NCBI GenBank assembly: GCA_001786805.1
Contig: MFTJ01000027.1
Location: 343-7,818 of the forward strand
Direction of reading: 5' to 3'
Origin: Candidatus Nomurabacteria bacterium RIFCSPHIGHO2_01_FULL_39_10
GTDB lineage: Bacteria; Patescibacteriota; Minisyncoccia; Phycocordibacterales; UBA9973
DNA length: 7,476 nucleotides
The translations under genes and the position numbers were made by a program. The notes beneath the pieces are model-generated. The model was not told the DNA's origin. It worked only from the letters and a program-made list of their open reading frames with translations, and ran no database searches. Within the stretch, counting starts at the first letter, position 1; every line of letters starts with the position of its first letter. Below are positions 5,771 through 7,476 of this stretch, piece by piece.

Positions 5771-6545
5771 AAAAATAAAGAAAAAAAGGTTTTTTTATAT
5801 TATTTTCGGCATTATTGTTTGCCTAATTTTATTTTTTTTCAGGCTTAGTGTCTTTAATGGTTTATCTTTTGTAAGTAATATCATCTTTCGCCCTGTCTTG
5901 GTTTTGGGAAACAGTATTGGAGAAAAATTTGAAAACTTCCGTTCTTTTTTTGCTTTTAAAAATTCTCTTTATTCAGAAAATAAATCTTTAAAGTCAAAAT
6001 TAGAAGAAAATAGCGCTATGCTAGCGAATTACAATTCTGTTTTAGTGGAGAATGTAAGCCTCAAAGAAATTTTAGGAAGGAAAGAAGCCAGAAATAATCT
6101 GATTTTGTCTGCCATATTGGCGAAGCCTAATCAAAGCCCCTATGATACCCTTGTTATTGACGCAGGCACAAAACAAGGCTTGCGGGCAGGAGACATAGTT
6201 TTTGCCTTTGGTAATGTGCCTGTCGGGCGTGTGTCAGATGTTTACCCAAGTTCTTCAAAAGTAATTTTATTTTCCAATGCGGGTGAAAAGACGCAAACAG
6301 CAGTTGGAGAAAAAAAAGTTTTTATGGAAGTTGCAGGGCGGGGCGGAGGTAATTTTGAAATGATAGTGCCGAGAGATTTTACTATCGTAAAAGGGGACGT
6401 AGCCTTATTGCCTGGCATTTTTCCTTATGTCTTGGGAGTGGTAGAGATAATAATTTCCGATCCGCGCGATCCTTTCATCAAAGCCCTTCTAGTCAGCCCG
6501 GTAAATATACAGGAATTAAAATTCGTTGAAGTTGAAATCCAATAA
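5751..6545 (+). CDS. mreC: Rod shape-determining protein MreC
   Basis: A bitopic scaffold protein linking MreB filaments to the outer-leaflet cell-wall synthesis machinery. The 264 residues show a basic N-terminus, one membrane helix (about 13-31), a coiled coil (about 71-109) and then the double beta-barrel domain. That domain has the conserved stretches SPYDTLVIDAGTKQGLRAGDIV (129-150) and GRGGGNFEMIVPRD (196-209). There is no other methionine before residue 90, so the ATG at 5751 is secure even though it lies inside the last 20 nt of mreB. Such an overlap suggests coupled translation and fixed stoichiometry. Its TAA is shared with the tgt start (TAATG). The usual partner mreD is not next in line. 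Confidence 0.95.
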   Translation: MSYLLDKKIKKKRFFYIIFGIIVCLILFFFRLSVFNGLSFVSNIIFRPVLVLGNSIGEKFENFRSFFAFKNSLYSENKSLKSKLEENSAMLANYNSVLVENVSLKEILGRKEARNNLILSAILAKPNQSPYDTLVIDAGTKQGLRAGDIVFAFGNVPVGRVSDVYPSSSKVILFSNAGEKTQTAVGEKKVFMEVAGRGGGNFEMIVPRDFTIVKGDVALLPGIFPYVLGVVEIIISDPRDPFIKALLVSPVNIQELKFVEVEIQ

Positions 6546-7476
6546 TGCATTTCAAAATAGAAAAAAAATTAAAAGATTCTCTAGGTCGAGCGGGAATTTT
6601 GAAAACCGCCCACGGGAAAATTCACACTCCGGCTTTTGTGCCTGTCGGCACAAAAGCCTCTGTGAAAGCATTGATTCCAGAGCAAGTTCTAGATTTAGGC
6701 GCAGAAGTAATTTTAGCCAATACCTATCATTTATATCTACAGCCTAGTGATGAATTAGTTGCCAAAGCCGGAGGCTTGCATAAATTTATGAATTGGCATG
6801 GATCGATTATGACGGACTCCGGAGGTTTCCAGGTTTTTTCTTTAGGGACCGCATATGGCAAAGACATTTCAAAGATAACCAAAATCACTAACCCCTCTTT
6901 ACTGATTCCGGAGCGTTTTGACGATTCTGACGCTCCAAGACTCGCAAAAGTCGGTCAAGATGGAGTTTCTTTCAAGTCGCATTTGGATGGTTCTATTCAT
7001 TACATTACTCCGGAAAAATCAATCCAAATCCAGCACAATCTAGGCGCGGATATTATTTTTGCTTTTGATGAATGCACTTCTCCGGCAGAAGATTTAAGAT
7101 ATCAGGAAGAGGCGCTAGAGAGAACTCACAAATGGGCGGAGAGAAGTTTAGAAGAACACAAAAAGATTAAAGAACTTGCGGGTTTTTCTTTTCGGGGACT
7201 CCGCAGGACGGTCGGTCCGAGGACTGAGCAAATTTTTCAGCAGAAAAATTGCGACCCCGAAAAGGAAGAATCCGCGAGTTCTTGTTCGGCGCTATTCGGC
7301 ATCGTCCAGGGTGGACGCGATGAAAATCTTCGCAAGAAATCTGCGAAATTTATAGGCAGTTTGGACTTTGACGGATACGGCATCGGCGGAAGTTTTGCCA
7401 AGGAAGATATGTCTACTGCAGTAAAATGGGTGAATGAAATCTTGCCGGAAGAAAAGCCAAGACATTTGCTCGGCAT
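6545..7476 (+). CDS. tgt: tRNA-guanine (queuine) transglycosylase, 3' truncated by window edge
   Basis: Tgt swaps guanine-34 in GUN-anticodon tRNAs for the queuosine precursor preQ1. The frame is open for 310 codons from the ATG at 6545, which overlaps the mreC stop as TAATG, to the end of the window. Family marks are the N-terminal GRAGILKTAHGKIHTPAFVPVGTKA region (14-38), LANTYHLYLQP (58-67), DSGGFQVFSLG with the catalytic base D91 (91-101), SHLDGS (145-150), IQIQHNLGADIIFAFDEC (160-177), FGIVQGG (251-257) and FDGYGIGGSF (275-284). The nucleophilic aspartate (FDCVxPTR-like region) and the zinc-binding cysteines should lie beyond the window. There are two extra segments. Residues about 102-139 fall where typical enzymes have a short turn. 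Residues about 214-248 are hairpin-rich at the DNA level and look inserted. Confidence 0.95.
   Translation, partial: MHFKIEKKLKDSLGRAGILKTAHGKIHTPAFVPVGTKASVKALIPEQVLDLGAEVILANTYHLYLQPSDELVAKAGGLHKFMNWHGSIMTDSGGFQVFSLGTAYGKDISKITKITNPSLLIPERFDDSDAPRLAKVGQDGVSFKSHLDGSIHYITPEKSIQIQHNLGADIIFAFDECTSPAEDLRYQEEALERTHKWAERSLEEHKKIKELAGFSFRGLRRTVGPRTEQIFQQKNCDPEKEESASSCSALFGIVQGGRDENLRKKSAKFIGSLDFDGYGIGGSFAKEDMSTAVKWVNEILPEEKPRHLLG
7192..7289. repeat. Hairpin-rich, in-frame insert-like segment inside tgt
   Basis: Three hairpins stand in a row. GGAC (7206-7209) pairs with GTCC (7215-7218). GCAAATTTTTC (7228-7238) pairs with GAAAAATTGC (7243-7252) around AGCA, with one bulged A. CCGAA plus AAGAA (7257-7261, 7266-7270) pair with TTCTT plus TTCGG (7279-7283, 7285-7289). 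TCGGGG (7192-7197) can also pair with CCCCGA (7255-7260) to enclose the first two. The encoded residues (about 217-248, rich in R, Q, E, S and C) fall between the conserved HKWAERSLEEH helix and ALFGIVQGG, where typical Tgt proteins have few residues. This suggests a palindromic element inserted in frame; no second copy is in the window. Confidence 0.5.

Noticed and set aside
3652..7476. Other shadow frames at 3652-4011 (-), 5089-5307 (-), 6526-6747 (+) and 7237-7476 (-)
   Set aside because: Each overlaps a well-supported gene (proS, mreB, mreC/tgt or tgt) in another frame and looks like random protein.
1..7476. CRISPR array, transposase, integrase, phage or toxin-antitoxin genes
   Set aside because: No regularly spaced direct repeats and no coding region resembling these families; nearly all bases are assigned to housekeeping or envelope genes.

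Overview
The window looks like a piece of a Candidate Phyla Radiation (Patescibacteria, probably Parcubacteria-type) chromosome. This is inferred from several traits: AT-rich DNA, gene starts without clear Shine-Dalgarno sequences, a short prolyl-tRNA synthetase without an editing domain, a tRNA without an encoded CCA, a tRNA-guanine transglycosylase with extra segments, and a small in-frame palindromic insert (residues LPAGQAG) in EF-Ts. No database search was possible. All genes are readable with the standard code. No stop is TGA, and I saw no in-frame TGA.

Layout. Positions 1-1218 (+) hold the 3' end of a membrane-bound family 2 glycosyltransferase and, 4 nt later, a membrane-anchored thioredoxin-like protein with a CxxC motif. 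A tRNA-Thr(TGT) gene follows at 1320-1392 (+). Reading the other way, 3355 to 1413 (-) is the translation operon rpsB - tsf - small membrane protein of unknown function, closely packed (3 nt gap, then a TAATG overlap). An 83-bp intergenic region (3356-3438) carries two back-to-back promoters whose predicted start points fall at or next to the start codons of rpsB and proS, so both mRNAs look leaderless. From 3439 to the window end (+) run proS, mreB, mreC and tgt. mreB/mreC overlap by 20 nt and mreC/tgt by 1 nt (TAATG). A perfect 21-bp hairpin spans the proS stop and ends 7 nt before the mreB start.

How the genes work together. rpsB, tsf, proS, tgt and tRNA-Thr all serve translation: ribosome assembly, EF-Tu recycling, Pro-tRNA charging and anticodon modification. 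mreB and mreC form the core of the rod-shape and peptidoglycan scaffold, but mreD does not follow; tgt takes that place. The left-hand genes are envelope-related.

The most interesting structures are non-genic. A 21-nt palindromic element sits in frame inside tsf. A roughly 100-nt, hairpin-rich segment sits in frame inside tgt. The long hairpin lies at the proS/mreB junction, and the divergent promoters appear leaderless. I found no defence system, CRISPR array, transposase or phage gene. Most of the window is housekeeping.
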